From assembly GCF_001886185.1 (NCBI RefSeq), contig NZ_JXLA01000001.1, forward strand, positions 1-64,000: a stretch of 64,000 bases of DNA. Reading direction: 5' to 3'. Source of the stretch: Enterococcus raffinosus (GTDB taxonomy: Bacteria > Bacillota > Bacilli > Lactobacillales > Enterococcaceae). Position numbers and translations under genes: made by a program. Below are positions 34,249 to 44,334 of this stretch, piece after piece (the first letter of the stretch is position 1; the number at the start of each line of letters is the position of its first letter). The notes under the pieces were generated by a model. That model was not told the origin of the DNA, ran no database searches, and saw only the letters and a program-made list of their open reading frames with translations.

Positions 34249-35418
34249 GTGAAAACAGTCGCAGAAATCAGAAAAGAAACTTATTCGAAAAAATGGTCGC
34301 GTTATGGTGAGAAGGAGATCTTGCCCTTTTGGATTGCCGATATGGATTTCAAATCACCAGAGTTTTTATCCAAGTGTTTGCTTTCCAGAGTTCATAAGAA
34401 TTATTTCGGATATACGGATATCCCCAAGGAAGTAAATCATCGGATCTGTGAATGGTATAAAAAGCGGTACGATTGTGTAGTAAAACCAGAAGAGATTCTT
34501 TTTTCGACAAGCGTTTTGCACAGCTATCGAGTAATCCTCGAAACTTGTTTATCAACAGGTGGAAAAATAGTAGTGCTCACACCAAGTTATCCACCGTTAA
34601 TAACTATCGCAGAAAATATTGGCGTTGAGGTAGTTGAAATACCACTTCTACATGTGGATAACAGTCATCAGATTGATTTTAATGAAGTTAGAAAAGTATT
34701 GAGTGAAGACCCTAAGATTGAAGCGCTTGTTTTGTGCAATCCTCACAATCCAGTTGGTCGTGTTTGGAATAATGCTGAAATTGAGAGAGTTAAGGAACTG
34801 GTACAAGCCCGAGATTTATATCTGATTTCGGACGAGATTCATGGTGACCTTGTATTTAGTGACTATTCATTCAACTCAGTATTAAAAACAGACAAGGCTG
34901 TGGAAAAACTAATTGTGCTATCTTCACCGGCGAAAACATTCAATGTCGCAGGTATTAAGGCATCCTACATCATTATTAGAAACCAAAAGATAAAAACACG
35001 GCTAGCAGAAAGGTTTAAGATAAATGGGTTAAACGATTTAGATATATTTGCCATTGAGACACTAAATGGTTTATATGGAAATTTTGAAGATGCGCTTCTA
35101 TGGTTGAAAAACCTGATTAACGTTTTAGAAGAAAACTATCACTATCTTGAAGGATTTTTTTCTGACCTAGAGCGTGCGGAACTAATCAAATCTGAAGGTT
35201 CATACTTAGCTTGGATAAAAATTATAGATAGCCCGTGTGTAGATTCTAATGAAATAAGAATCGTTTTGAAAGAAAGATATGGCATTGATGTACATGAAGG
35301 AACGATTTTCAAAGAGGGTGATGGCCAGTATATTCGGATAAATTTCGGTTGTCCATTAGAATTTTTAATAAAAGGAATGGAGCGTTTTGCTGAAGCAATT
35401 ACAGACAAAGCGATCTAG
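34249..35418 (+). CDS. MalY/PatB-type PLP-dependent beta-lyase
   Basis: A 389-residue fold-type I PLP enzyme. Seen: WIADMDFKSPEFL (typical MalY/PatB start), VLCNPHNPVGRVWNNAEIERV, LISDEIHGDLVF and the Schiff-base Lys in SSPAKTFNVAGIKAS. Family members cleave the C-S bond of cystathionine or other cysteine conjugates, giving 2-aminoacrylate, then pyruvate and ammonia. The start is GTG 34249, 7 bases after AGGAG. Beside a PTS, SIS and ridA, a conjugate substrate is more likely than cystathionine. No other methionine genes are nearby. Confidence 0.88.
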   Translation: MKTVAEIRKETYSKKWSRYGEKEILPFWIADMDFKSPEFLSKCLLSRVHKNYFGYTDIPKEVNHRICEWYKKRYDCVVKPEEILFSTSVLHSYRVILETCLSTGGKIVVLTPSYPPLITIAENIGVEVVEIPLLHVDNSHQIDFNEVRKVLSEDPKIEALVLCNPHNPVGRVWNNAEIERVKELVQARDLYLISDEIHGDLVFSDYSFNSVLKTDKAVEKLIVLSSPAKTFNVAGIKASYIIIRNQKIKTRLAERFKINGLNDLDIFAIETLNGLYGNFEDALLWLKNLINVLEENYHYLEGFFSDLERAELIKSEGSYLAWIKIIDSPCVDSNEIRIVLKERYGIDVHEGTIFKEGDGQYIRINFGCPLEFLIKGMERFAEAITDKAI

Positions 35419-35436
35419 TGAACGGGAGAATGTAGA

Positions 35437-36081
35437 ATGAGTAAGAAGATAATTAAAGAATTTTGCGCTGAAAATTTTGAAAGGATTCCTGAGGCTATTG
35501 CTTCAGGAGCTGGCAGGATCGAGCTGTGTGATAATCTCGCAGAAGGTGGAACGACGCCTAGCTATGGTGTAATAAAAAAAACACTCGATTATACTAAAGG
35601 AAAAAAAGTTCCCACTATGGTCATGATCAGACCAAGAGGTGGGAACTTTGAATATAATAAAGCCGAAGCTGAAATTATGGAAGCTGATGTGATGATTTGT
35701 AAAGACTTAAAGGCAGATGGTATTGTTTTTGGTTGTTTGAAAAATAGTTGGTTAGATGAACCACTTATACTGCATTTAAAAGACCGAGCAGGAGATATGT
35801 CTGTTACTTTTCATATGGCTTTCGATGAGTTGAGCCGAGAAAATCAATTTCGAGCAATTGATTGGCTGGCAGAAAAAGGAGTTGATCGTATCTTAACTCA
35901 CGGTGGAAGCGGCGAAAAGCCAATTTCTGAGACAGTTTCGCATTTATTAGAACTGATTTCATATGCAAATGATCGAATAGTTATTCTGCCAGGAGCAGGG
36001 ATTCGATTTGATAATGTCGATCAATTACTAGCAACTCTAAATGTCTCAGAAGCACATGGAACACGTATCGTTTCTATTTAA
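35437..36081 (+). CDS. cutC: CutC-family protein
   Basis: A 214-residue TIM-barrel protein. KEFCAENFERIPEAIASGAGRIELCDNLAEGGTTPSYG, MIRPRGGNFEYN, DGIVFGC, TFHMAFDE and RILTHGGSG are the CutC signature. The family is named for copper tolerance, but the evidence for direct copper binding is mixed and the fold is that of an enzyme. Here it follows the beta-lyase by 18 bp in a sugar-conjugate locus, suggesting a metabolic job. It ends 1 bp from the convergent yeiH-like gene with no terminator visible between them. Confidence 0.9.
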   Translation: MSKKIIKEFCAENFERIPEAIASGAGRIELCDNLAEGGTTPSYGVIKKTLDYTKGKKVPTMVMIRPRGGNFEYNKAEAEIMEADVMICKDLKADGIVFGCLKNSWLDEPLILHLKDRAGDMSVTFHMAFDELSRENQFRAIDWLAEKGVDRILTHGGSGEKPISETVSHLLELISYANDRIVILPGAGIRFDNVDQLLATLNVSEAHGTRIVSI

Positions 36082-36082
36082 A

Positions 36083-37090
36083 TTAAATCCCCAAAAGAAA
36101 AATAAACACTAACGCAGCAACGGTTTGAACAGCCCCAACTGATAGTCCGTAAAGCAAAAAGCGTGGACCTTCTTTTAAGAATTTTCGGAAGTCTAGGCGC
36201 AGGCCGATGGCAGCTAAAGCAGTGGTTTCAAACCAAGTGCTGATAAAATGAGCGCCGTCACTGAAGACTGTTGGCAAGGTAAAGAAACTATTGATGATAC
36301 AGAAAATTAAAAAGCAAGTAACATACCAAGGGATCGGGAATTTTTTCTTCGATCCTTTTGTTGCTACGAGATTGTCTCGCTGTGCTTTGCGTTCAAAAAC
36401 AAAAACTACGACCACTAAAAAAATGATCCGGGTAATTTTGAAGAGCATCGCATATTTGACGGTTTCTGGATTCACCAAGCTTGCGCCGGCAACGACTTGT
36501 CCAACAGATTGAAGGGTTCCGCCGAGAAGTGCACTTTTGCTCAATAGGGCATCGCCAAACAAAGACATACCCAAAAATGGCAGGGTCAGCATCATTACTG
36601 TTCCCAGTAGATTTACCAGAGTGATGATCTGTCCTTTTTCTTCATCATTGGCTTCGATCGCAGGAGCAATTGCACCAATCGCTGAAGAGCCGCAGACCGC
36701 ATTTCCTCCAGCCATCATCATGGCCATTTTTTCATTGAATCCCAGCTTTCGGCCAATCCAATAGGCACCGCTGATGACAGTTGCCATAATCAATACAATG
36801 AAGAGCAGTCCCCTGATCCCCATTTCTCCAATCGTTTGGAAGGTCACGGTAAAGCCTAGCAGAACGACTGAGTATTCTAATAAACGACTTTCTGAAAATT
36901 TGGTTCCTTCAGCTAGAACTGATTGTTTAAAGAAGGTATTTCCTAAAATGATCCCTAAAAGAATCGCTAAGGTGGCACCTCCTAGTTTTGGTAAGAGCAA
37001 GGCCAATAGTTTCGCTAAGATCGCTACGCCAATGGATAGTCCCAAACCGGGCAGGACAGGTTTAGATTTAGTGTAAAAACGAGTAAACAT
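36083..37090 (-). CDS. YeiH/UPF0324-family membrane transporter
   Basis: A 335-residue protein with about ten spans. [38 protein letters not shown] and [20 protein letters not shown] are typical of the UPF0324/YeiH group, proposed sulfate or sulfonate-type exporters. ATG 37090 was chosen 8 bases after AAAGGA; TTG 37096 is an alternative. It is divergent from a LysR regulator, the usual arrangement for this family. Confidence 0.85.
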   Translation of the reverse strand: MFTRFYTKSKPVLPGLGLSIGVAILAKLLALLLPKLGGATLAILLGIILGNTFFKQSVLAEGTKFSESRLLEYSVVLLGFTVTFQTIGEMGIRGLLFIVLIMATVISGAYWIGRKLGFNEKMAMMMAGGNAVCGSSAIGAIAPAIEANDEEKGQIITLVNLLGTVMMLTLPFLGMSLFGDALLSKSALLGGTLQSVGQVVAGASLVNPETVKYAMLFKITRIIFLVVVVFVFERKAQRDNLVATKGSKKKFPIPWYVTCFLIFCIINSFFTLPTVFSDGAHFISTWFETTALAAIGLRLDFRKFLKEGPRFLLYGLSVGAVQTVAALVFIFLLGI

Positions 37091-37278
37091 ATACAAATTC
37101 CTTTCTATCGTTAATTTTGAATTAAGGTTGTACAGGTAAAGTAAGTCGATGAGCGCTCTTTATTTTTAAGGTACCTTTTATGGAAAAACTCAGATGATTT
37201 TCATTTGACCAACAAATTATAACTGATATCTTTCATTATTATAATTTATTGATATAATACCTTAGATAGAAAAAGATA

Positions 37279-38106
37279 ATGGAAGTGATTACGATATTTA
37301 AATGGCTCGAAACCTTCAAGGTAGTTTATGAAACGAAAAATTTCTCGAAGGCATCGGAAATTTTGTTTATTTCCCAACCAACCGTTTCCTCCCAAATCAA
37401 GCAGCTGGAAAACGAATTCGGTACGCAGCTATTCATCCGCAGCGGGCGGAAGGAAGTGCTGGTTACACCGCAGGCGGAAATTTTGTACGAGCGAGTCGTT
37501 GACTTGATGGACGATTGGGACAATCTGTATCAAGCTGTCCAAACCAATCAACAGCAGATCGTTCGTTGTGTGATTGGCGCTTCTCACACGTTTGCCAATT
37601 ATGTTTTGCCCGCACTTTTGATCCCACTGCATCAGCAGTTTCCGCAAATACGCTTTAGTGTTCAGATGATGAATTCTTTAGAAGTGCTGCAAGCAGTGGA
37701 GCACCATACCGTGGATATTGGATTTATTGAGAAGCCGTTGTCTGCGCCAACGATTAAGCGGTTTTCACTGATGGAAGATCAGCTAGTTTTGGCAGGCGAT
37801 ACGGAAAAAGGTCCTTGGCTAGTGAGGGAGAATACATCCGGCGTTTATTATTACACGAAGCGGTTTTTAGAGGAAAAAGACATTAATGGTCCTACTATGG
37901 AAATTCAAAGCAATGAAGTGATTGTGAGTTTACTGAAGCAAGGCTTCGGCTGTTCATTAATCTCTGAAAGAGCGGCTGAAGGAATTAACCACCGAAGATT
38001 GGATGAGAGTTTCAAGCGTAATTTTTACCTCATTCGTCGCAAAGCCAGTGCTTCTGATGATATCGAAAAATGTGCCGAGTTTATTTGCGAGTGGAGTAAA
38101 CAGTAA
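37279..38106 (+). CDS. LysR-family regulator
   Basis: A 275-residue LysR protein: helix-turn-helix at about 10-65 (WLETFKVVYETKNFSKASEILFISQPTVSSQIKQLENEFGTQLFIR) and a periplasmic-binding-like effector domain (about 90-270). It resembles YeiE/CysL types that sense sulfur anions and control the divergent yeiH gene. Spacer of about 190 bp with a TATAAT just before the start. Confidence 0.88.
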   Translation: MEVITIFKWLETFKVVYETKNFSKASEILFISQPTVSSQIKQLENEFGTQLFIRSGRKEVLVTPQAEILYERVVDLMDDWDNLYQAVQTNQQQIVRCVIGASHTFANYVLPALLIPLHQQFPQIRFSVQMMNSLEVLQAVEHHTVDIGFIEKPLSAPTIKRFSLMEDQLVLAGDTEKGPWLVRENTSGVYYYTKRFLEEKDINGPTMEIQSNEVIVSLLKQGFGCSLISERAAEGINHRRLDESFKRNFYLIRRKASASDDIEKCAEFICEWSKQ

Positions 38107-38113
38107 AAATAAC

Positions 38114-38163
38114 AAAAAAGCAGCCATCCCCGTTTTTATCAAAAAAGGGAATGGCTGTTTTTT
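38114..38163. terminator. Bidirectional terminator
   Basis: AAAAAAGCAGCCATCCC pairs with GGGAATGGCTGTTTTTT between the convergent lysR and peptidase genes. Confidence 0.85.
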
Positions 38164-38168
38164 GGCGA

Positions 38169-39365
38169 TTAAGGTTTTACCGCGTGACTTAATTTGGTTA
38201 AATAGTGGACCACTTCTTCCAAACGCTGAAAATCAACGATGGTTAGATTGTCTTTAGGAGTATGCATAACCGCGTCCATTAATAAATACATGTTTGTAGA
38301 CGCGACAGCGAGTGCGGGAATACCAGCTCCCGCAAAGAGCATATGATCGCCCATCGGCCAAGGTTCGACTTTTTCAACCGTTGGATAATCCGCGGTAAAT
38401 TGATCCAACTGTGTGGTTAATGGTTCGGGACACTCATAAAGCGAGTAGGAAATTGTACTATTCTGCATACCAGCCCCATCAATGTTCATAGCGAAGGCAT
38501 AGTTTTCTGGTTGATTCAATGATTGTTCTAGGAAGGTCATTTCTCCTGGCATTGAATAGTAGTCTTCGCCGTTAAATAAAACAAATTCAAGTGGATGTTC
38601 TACAGGTGTTTGAAGCAATTCTTCAGCTAGTGTCAGTAGTAAAGCGACACCAGTTCCGTTATCTAACGCTCCTGGAGTGGTTGGCTTGGTGTCGATGTGG
38701 GCGGAATAGGCAAGCTTCTTTTTAGTCTCATTGGTTTCATGATTTTTATAAGTAGCAATCACATTTGCGGCGACAGCGGCTCTTCGTTCCGTAAATAGTT
38801 TTAGTGTTGCGCTTTTTTTACTTAATAATGTCGATAAATAACAACCTTTGACTGTTCCACATGGAACATCGAAGTCGCCATCTTGAATGATCGGTACGGC
38901 GACCTCTTCAAGAAAGCTGACGGTAATGACCGCTAAAGGGTGCTTTTCTTCTAGTTCGCGAATGATGGCTTGATGCTCTTCAGGATTCCAAAAGGTCATA
39001 CTTTTCGGCATAAGGGGTTCCTTACACAAATCACCGTACATCACGCAAATCTTATCGGTTAACGCGGCGGCTTTCAATTCTTGAATTGTTTGGACGAAAA
39101 CCAAGTCACCATGTACATCACAAGGCATCGCATACTCTGCTGCCTCCACTTCAACGCTTTGCCCATCTGCAATTAGTTCCGCCCCGCTATTTTGCCAATC
39201 CATACAAGAAAATTCCTGCAACCGTACTTCATACCCCAACGAGCGAAAGGTTTCCGCCGCATAATCAACCGCGGCTCTATTTCCCGCTGAGCCAGTTGCT
39301 CGCGGACCGATTTCTCCACACAATTTTTCCATATGACGTACCAGTCTTTTTTTACTATTTTCCAC
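38169..39365 (-). CDS. M28-family metallo-aminopeptidase
   Basis: A 398-residue peptidase without signal peptide, so cytoplasmic. A PA-like insert (about 80-200) interrupts the catalytic domain. Zinc ligands: His in YSAHIDTKP, Asp in GALDNGTG, Glu-Asp pair in FNGEDYYS, Asp in MNIDGAG and the final His in AVMHTPKDN. Expected to remove N-terminal residues from peptides. It starts at GTG 39365, 9 bases after AAAGGGAG. Divergent from the AraC-type gene. Confidence 0.85.
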   Translation of the reverse strand: MENSKKRLVRHMEKLCGEIGPRATGSAGNRAAVDYAAETFRSLGYEVRLQEFSCMDWQNSGAELIADGQSVEVEAAEYAMPCDVHGDLVFVQTIQELKAAALTDKICVMYGDLCKEPLMPKSMTFWNPEEHQAIIRELEEKHPLAVITVSFLEEVAVPIIQDGDFDVPCGTVKGCYLSTLLSKKSATLKLFTERRAAVAANVIATYKNHETNETKKKLAYSAHIDTKPTTPGALDNGTGVALLLTLAEELLQTPVEHPLEFVLFNGEDYYSMPGEMTFLEQSLNQPENYAFAMNIDGAGMQNSTISYSLYECPEPLTTQLDQFTADYPTVEKVEPWPMGDHMLFAGAGIPALAVASTNMYLLMDAVMHTPKDNLTIVDFQRLEEVVHYLTKLSHAVKP

Positions 39366-39483
39366 TTTGCAACACTCCCTTTAGTTGATACCATAAGTAT
39401 AGAAGAGCTAGGAGAGCTAGGAGAGCATTTCTTGACTTTCCTTGTGATGTGCGTTCCACTTATGAATTTAATGGAGGATATCT

Positions 39484-40377
39484 ATGGCGAATTTAGAACA
39501 TGCGGCGGCAGTTACTCGGATGCAGACATATATAGAAGAAAATTTAGAGGAAGAGATTACCCTGCATGCGTTGGCTCAGCAAGCAGGGTATTCACCGTGG
39601 CATTGTGCCAAAATGTTTAAGGAGTATACCAACAAGTCTCCCTTTGAGTACATTCGAAAATTACGCTTGTCGAAGGCAGCTTTAGTTTTACGGGATGAGC
39701 AGCTGCGGGTGATTGATGTCGCTTTGGATTTTGTTTTTGATTCCCATGAGGGCTTTACACGAGCTTTTCGGAAGCAATTCGGTGTAACCCCAAAAAGCTA
39801 TCAGAAAAAGACACCGCCAATCCCATTGTTCACCCCGTATCCGGTGGAAAGCTACTATTTGATGGGAGAAGAGCATGAGGATCTGCCGCCACTGTCGAAA
39901 AATTTACATGTTCGATTGATTGATTTTCCAGCGCGTAAGCTGATTTTACTGCGGGGGAAGAGGGCCGAAACCTACATTGACTACGCAAAAGAAGTTGGCT
40001 GTGATGTCTGGGGTGTTCTCGCGAGTATTAAGGAAGCCTTGTATGAACCTGTCGGCCTGTGGCTGCCAGAAAATCTCCGTCTATCGGGAACCTCTATGTA
40101 TGGGCAGGGAGTCGAGGTTCCGGCTGATTATCAAGGAATTGTTCCAGAAGGTTTCGAAATGATAGACCTTCCCGCCTGCACCATGCTGCTATTTCAAGGG
40201 GATCCTTACGACGAAGCTCGCTTTGCCGAAGCAATCAATCTAGTAATGGAGCAGATCGATCAATATGATCCCAGCCTGAATAATTGTCAGTGGGCGGAAA
40301 AGGATGTCCCGCGTATCCAATTGGAACCCCAAGGCTATCGCGGATATATCGAAGCACGACCCGTACATTTTAATTGA
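39484..40377 (+). CDS. AraC-family regulator with GyrI-like effector domain
   Basis: A 297-residue activator. The N-terminal AraC DNA-binding domain (about 8-110) has both helix-turn-helix units (ITLHALAQQAGYSPWHCAKMFKEY; VIDVALDFVFDSHEGFTRAFRKQFGVTPKSYQK). The C-terminal half (about 130-297) is a GyrI/SOUL-like ligand pocket, as in multidrug-sensing Rob/BmrR-type proteins. ATG 39484 follows TGGAGGA. Targets unknown. Confidence 0.85.
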   Translation: MANLEHAAAVTRMQTYIEENLEEEITLHALAQQAGYSPWHCAKMFKEYTNKSPFEYIRKLRLSKAALVLRDEQLRVIDVALDFVFDSHEGFTRAFRKQFGVTPKSYQKKTPPIPLFTPYPVESYYLMGEEHEDLPPLSKNLHVRLIDFPARKLILLRGKRAETYIDYAKEVGCDVWGVLASIKEALYEPVGLWLPENLRLSGTSMYGQGVEVPADYQGIVPEGFEMIDLPACTMLLFQGDPYDEARFAEAINLVMEQIDQYDPSLNNCQWAEKDVPRIQLEPQGYRGYIEARPVHFN

Positions 40378-40385
40378 AAAAGCAG

Positions 40386-40425
40386 CGCTTGCGAATTTTT
40401 CCATAAAAAAGTTCGCAAGCGTTTT
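40386..40425 (+). terminator. Terminator of the AraC-type gene
   Basis: CGCTTGCGAA pairs with TTCGCAAGCG, loop AT-rich, then TTTT. Confidence 0.7.
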
Positions 40426-40576
40426 AACGATATTATTATGAAGGAAAAATTCGGCTGATTTTTTTGTCAACCGTTTCGTTGAAAAATCGGTCGAAAGTCT
40501 GAGGTGAAGGTTTCCCCGAGTGATATAATTAGCTCAATCACAAAGAACAAAAAATCAGAAAAAGGTTGGGATAAAA

Positions 40577-41149
40577 ATGAAAAGAAGAGGTTCAGGTATT
40601 ATTGTTGGCATTGCCGTCATCGTCTTGGCAATCGGCGCCTATTTGATAACGACATATAACTCATTGGCTTCAGCGGAAAACGATGTGGATGCAAAATGGT
40701 CGCAGGTAGAAAATGTGATGCAGCGACGGGCAGATTTGATTCCGAATCTAGTAAACAGTGTCCAAGGCAGCATGAATCATGAAGAAAAAATTGTTAAAGA
40801 AATTACTGATGCGCGTAAGGCATATAACAGTGCGAAGACACCAGCTGAAAAAGATGCAGCCAATGAACAAATTGATCAAAGCCTAGGAACGATGGTGAAC
40901 GTTATTCAGGAAAATTATCCGACCTTGGCTTCGAATGAAAATGTCAAAACCCTGATGGTGCAGCTGGAAGGAACAGAGAATCGGATTTCAGTTGAACGGA
41001 AAAATTATATTGAAGAGGTCAATGATTACAATCAAAGTCTCGTTCGCTTCCCAAAAAACATGGCAGCGAAGGTCTTAGGCTTTGATAAGAAGGCGAATTT
41101 TAAAGCTGACGAAAAGGCCAAAGAAGTACCAGATGTCAGCTTTGAATAA
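40577..41149 (+). CDS. LemA-family protein
   Basis: A 190-residue protein with one N-terminal membrane span (about 8-26) and a helical coiled domain outside. YNSLASAENDVDAKWSQVENVMQRRADLIPNLVNSVQG is the LemA hallmark, as is AAKVLGF near the end. LemA proteins are conserved envelope proteins of unclear role, often paired with TPM-domain proteins as here (17 bp downstream). Confidence 0.92.
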   Translation: MKRRGSGIIVGIAVIVLAIGAYLITTYNSLASAENDVDAKWSQVENVMQRRADLIPNLVNSVQGSMNHEEKIVKEITDARKAYNSAKTPAEKDAANEQIDQSLGTMVNVIQENYPTLASNENVKTLMVQLEGTENRISVERKNYIEEVNDYNQSLVRFPKNMAAKVLGFDKKANFKADEKAKEVPDVSFE

Positions 41150-41165
41150 GAATGGGTGAGGAAAA

Positions 41166-42476
41166 ATGAAAAGGGAAGAGCGTACTTCAGGGAAACAGCT
41201 CCATAAAGAAGTCGTTGGCAATTATCGCAAGGTACGCAAACGTAATGGGGTCTTTTCCATTAGTTTAGTACTGGTGATGCTGCTTAGCGGATTTGGTTTC
41301 GTTAATCTTTTTGCAAGCAATGGGTATAGCGAGAAGAAGGAAGCCTATGATCAGCAGCTGACGACCTTGGAGCAAGATCGAGAAGATATTTTGTCTGGTA
41401 AAAAAGTTACGGTCAATCAATCCTTCAAGAAAACGCTGGATGACAATTTAGCGAATTTGAAAGAATATCCTAAAACAGCCAACAACTATGATGTGGCAAT
41501 TGAAGGAACAAATGGACATTTGACCATTAACAAGAACAATATCTTTGTTTCTGACAATGCCAACATGCTGAGTCAGAAAACAAAGCAAAAAATCTATCAA
41601 ATGAACAAACAATTGGCCGCAAGTACCAACGGCGCACAGTTTGAAGTGGTCACGGTACCAGAATTGCCGCGGGGAGAAGACATCGAGTCATATGCCAATA
41701 CGATCTTCAATCAGTTAGGGATCGGCGACAAAAACGAAAACAACGGTGTTTTGTATCTGATTGCTTTGGATGAACGAGAGTTTCGTCTCGAAGTCGGCTA
41801 TGGTTTGGAAGGTCTGATTCCTGATGGGAAAGCCGATGACATTATCAACGATGACGATGTGGTAGACGCCTTTAAAGACGAAAACTATGATCAAGGCGTC
41901 AACCAAGTCTTGGACGAAGTTTTCGCCATCATGAATACAAAAACGGCTTTAGTAGATTCTCAGATCAAGAATGTTAAGAGTCAACGGACGCAGCTGATGT
42001 TCTTCCATTGGACAGGGCTAGTCGTCTTAGGTCTGCTTCTTTTCGTCAGTCTGTTACTCGTCGTTAATCTGATACGGGCGCGTATTTTCTTAAAAGAAAA
42101 CTACAGGAAGTATCAATCAGAGACCGCATCGGTCACAGGTGAGACAGAATTGAAACGGACGGTGAAACACACAGAGCTTTATCAAATACTCCTCAGCGGA
42201 TTAGTGATCGGGATGTCTGTAGGCGGCGTCAAGCGTGCGATTATCCAAGGCAGATTGCTGCGCAATCCCGCCGCTGAAAAGAAAATGTTCGGTCGTATTT
42301 TGATCGGGGATACCTTATATTCAGGCAATGGCGATGTATTGACGACTGCTTATCTAGCATCGAACTATAATTCCAATAACTGGTCGGATAATGACAGCGG
42401 CTCAGGGGGCGGTTCTTCTTGGGGCTCCTTCGGCGGCGGATCATCCGGTGGTGGCGGTGCTTCAGGCGGCTGGTAA
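41166..42476 (+). CDS. TPM-domain membrane protein (YgcG-like)
   Basis: A 436-residue protein. Membrane span at about 28-50, an extracytoplasmic TPM domain (about 115-255: VSDNANMLSQKTKQKIYQMNKQLA, GIGDKNENNGVLYLIALDEREFRLEVGYGLEGLIPDG), a second membrane region (about 280-305) and a Gly/Ser-rich tail (GGGSSWGSFGGGSSG). TPM proteins are proposed phosphatase-like or photosystem-repair-type domains; the bacterial role is unknown. Probably one transcript with lemA. Confidence 0.88.
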   Translation: MKREERTSGKQLHKEVVGNYRKVRKRNGVFSISLVLVMLLSGFGFVNLFASNGYSEKKEAYDQQLTTLEQDREDILSGKKVTVNQSFKKTLDDNLANLKEYPKTANNYDVAIEGTNGHLTINKNNIFVSDNANMLSQKTKQKIYQMNKQLAASTNGAQFEVVTVPELPRGEDIESYANTIFNQLGIGDKNENNGVLYLIALDEREFRLEVGYGLEGLIPDGKADDIINDDDVVDAFKDENYDQGVNQVLDEVFAIMNTKTALVDSQIKNVKSQRTQLMFFHWTGLVVLGLLLFVSLLLVVNLIRARIFLKENYRKYQSETASVTGETELKRTVKHTELYQILLSGLVIGMSVGGVKRAIIQGRLLRNPAAEKKMFGRILIGDTLYSGNGDVLTTAYLASNYNSNNWSDNDSGSGGGSSWGSFGGGSSGGGGASGGW

Positions 42477-42494
42477 TGAAATAACTATGAAACG

Positions 42495-42529
42495 AGCATG
42501 GGACAATTTTTGGTCTCATGCTTTTTTTA
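42495..42529 (+). terminator. Terminator of the lemA-TPM unit
   Basis: AGCATGGGAC pairs with GTCTCATGCT (one G-T), followed by seven T. Confidence 0.8.
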
Positions 42530-42661
42530 TAATAAGTATTTTAAAAAAAGGTTTTATATTGGTCGTATATCTTCATACAATAATTATTTTTTACAGATGA
42601 AATTAGATTCGGCTAAAATGGGTTTCGTGACAATCTTTTGAAAAAAATACAGAGGATGACG

Positions 42662-44175
42662 ATGATGGAACTAATTTCCTTATTAGACCGAAATGAACGA
42701 ACACAGTGTTTAATTTTAAAACATCTTTTAAAACAGACGAAACCTAGTCCTTTGCCTGAGATGATGAAAAAGATCGATGGCTCTAAAAGATATTTAAAGG
42801 AACAATATCAGTTACTAAAAAAACACACCTGTTCTTTTCCAGGAGTTGAATGGAAAGAAACACCTGAGGGAATCATTTTTCAAAAGCCCCATGAACTGAA
42901 TGCGGCAGAGATCTATTATAGCTACCTCATTTCTTCTATGAATTATAAGCTGTTACGCTTGCTATTTTTACAAGGAAGACTGGACGCAACTCAAGTGATG
43001 CTAAAATTTTACATCAGTGAATCTTCTTACTATCGTCGAGTAAGAGAGCTGAATAAAGTGTTGGCTGAGTTTGATTTAAAAATAAAAAATGGGCTGTTGA
43101 TCGGAAAAGAATCACAAATTCGTTTCTTTTACTTTGAACTTTTTTATGAAGGGGATTTATTGAAAAAACTTGAGGAATCCAATACGGATCCAGAGATAAA
43201 AAATCTATTAACAATCGTTCAGGAGCAATTAAATACAACATTAAGCCGTTTTGAATATCAACGATTTTTCTGCTTTTACGAATCACAAGAAAGCGGCTGT
43301 CTAGCCAGTACCTAGGGGATACTAATAATCTAGAAATTTTGACAAATTATTTACGAGAGGATCCCACCTATCTGCTCGTGAGAAATCTTTTTGAGCATTA
43401 TTTGAAGCGCTATAGTCACACAAAATTGGAAAATGAGCTTACATTGCTATACTTGTTCATTCAAAGCATCGGCGTACTTCCATATATGTCGCCATTTTTT
43501 GAGCACACCTATATGTTAGTTGAAAAAGGCGAGTTATTTGGCGATACTCATCATCTAATCAATCAAATGAATCATCTATCAATGGAGTATCTATCAAATT
43601 GTCTGGTTCCTCTCGATTTGGATATAGAGGACGAACGATTGAAAATCTCTACGATTTGCCGAATCAACATGTTGATTTTGTATTTCGAAGGAGGGTTTGT
43701 CTACTTTGACAAAGAAGCAGCTTTTGAACTGGAAGAATTAGTTCCTGAACGAAATGTGAATCAAGAAGCGATACAATTACTCAAAGCACTTTATTGTACT
43801 GCTGAAAAAGAATTTCATATGAACGGCAGCAAAGAAGTAAATCTATACACCCATTACGCTTTATTACTAGGCTATTTACTTCGAAAGTACCCAACGTATT
43901 TACGGGTTGGCGTTGATTATGAAGGGTCACGGTTAGGTCAAGCGACATTATTAGTGTATTTGAAAGATGTTTTACAGGAAGGCGGCGTTATCGTAGAACA
44001 GTTCACGGCTTCTAAACACTATGATCTTGCTATTACTAACACTTCGCCAATCGAAGTAGGAGAAAATGTCGATCGCCTTTTTTTGTTGACTGATTTTATT
44101 TCTCTGAAAGAGATTGACGATCTGAAACATATCATTCGCGAAAAGTTAATTCAAAAGCGGAAAAATAAATATTAG
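42662..44175 (+). pseudogene. Frameshifted Mga-like regulator upstream of the WxL cluster
   Basis: The first part (42662-43315; ATG 42662 or 42665 after AGAGG) encodes an N-terminal helix-turn-helix and the start of the Mga body and ends at TAG 43313. The rest continues in the -1 frame. The alternative frame is open through the junction and reads LRITRKRLSSQYLGDTNNLE into LTNYLRED, typical of Mga proteins, so one base was probably lost near 43265-43280 (runs of T). The second part (to 44175) ends with an EIIB-like segment. Whole length would be about 500 residues. It is a pseudogene, a phase-variable gene or a sequencing error. Confidence 0.75.
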
Positions 44176-44182
44176 AAATTTA

Positions 44183-44219
44183 GACGAAAGAACTCTTTTT
44201 TGGGTTCTTTCGTCTTTTT
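44183..44219 (+). terminator. Terminator after the Mga-like pseudogene
   Basis: GACGAAAGAAC pairs with GTTCTTTCGTC, then five T. Confidence 0.85.
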
Positions 44220-44334
44220 ATATGAAAAAAAGAAAGAATTGTCATAATATTCATGGCTGTACTCTTTTTTTGACAAAACAATAATTACTTTTTAATTATA
44301 ATAATTCTTATACAAACAGAAGGAGTGAAAACTT

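Noticed and set aside
42638-44175. Two separate regulator genes
   Set aside because: The second part lacks its own helix-turn-helix and ribosome site, and its frame continues upstream through the stop region with Mga-like sequence, so one broken gene is more likely.
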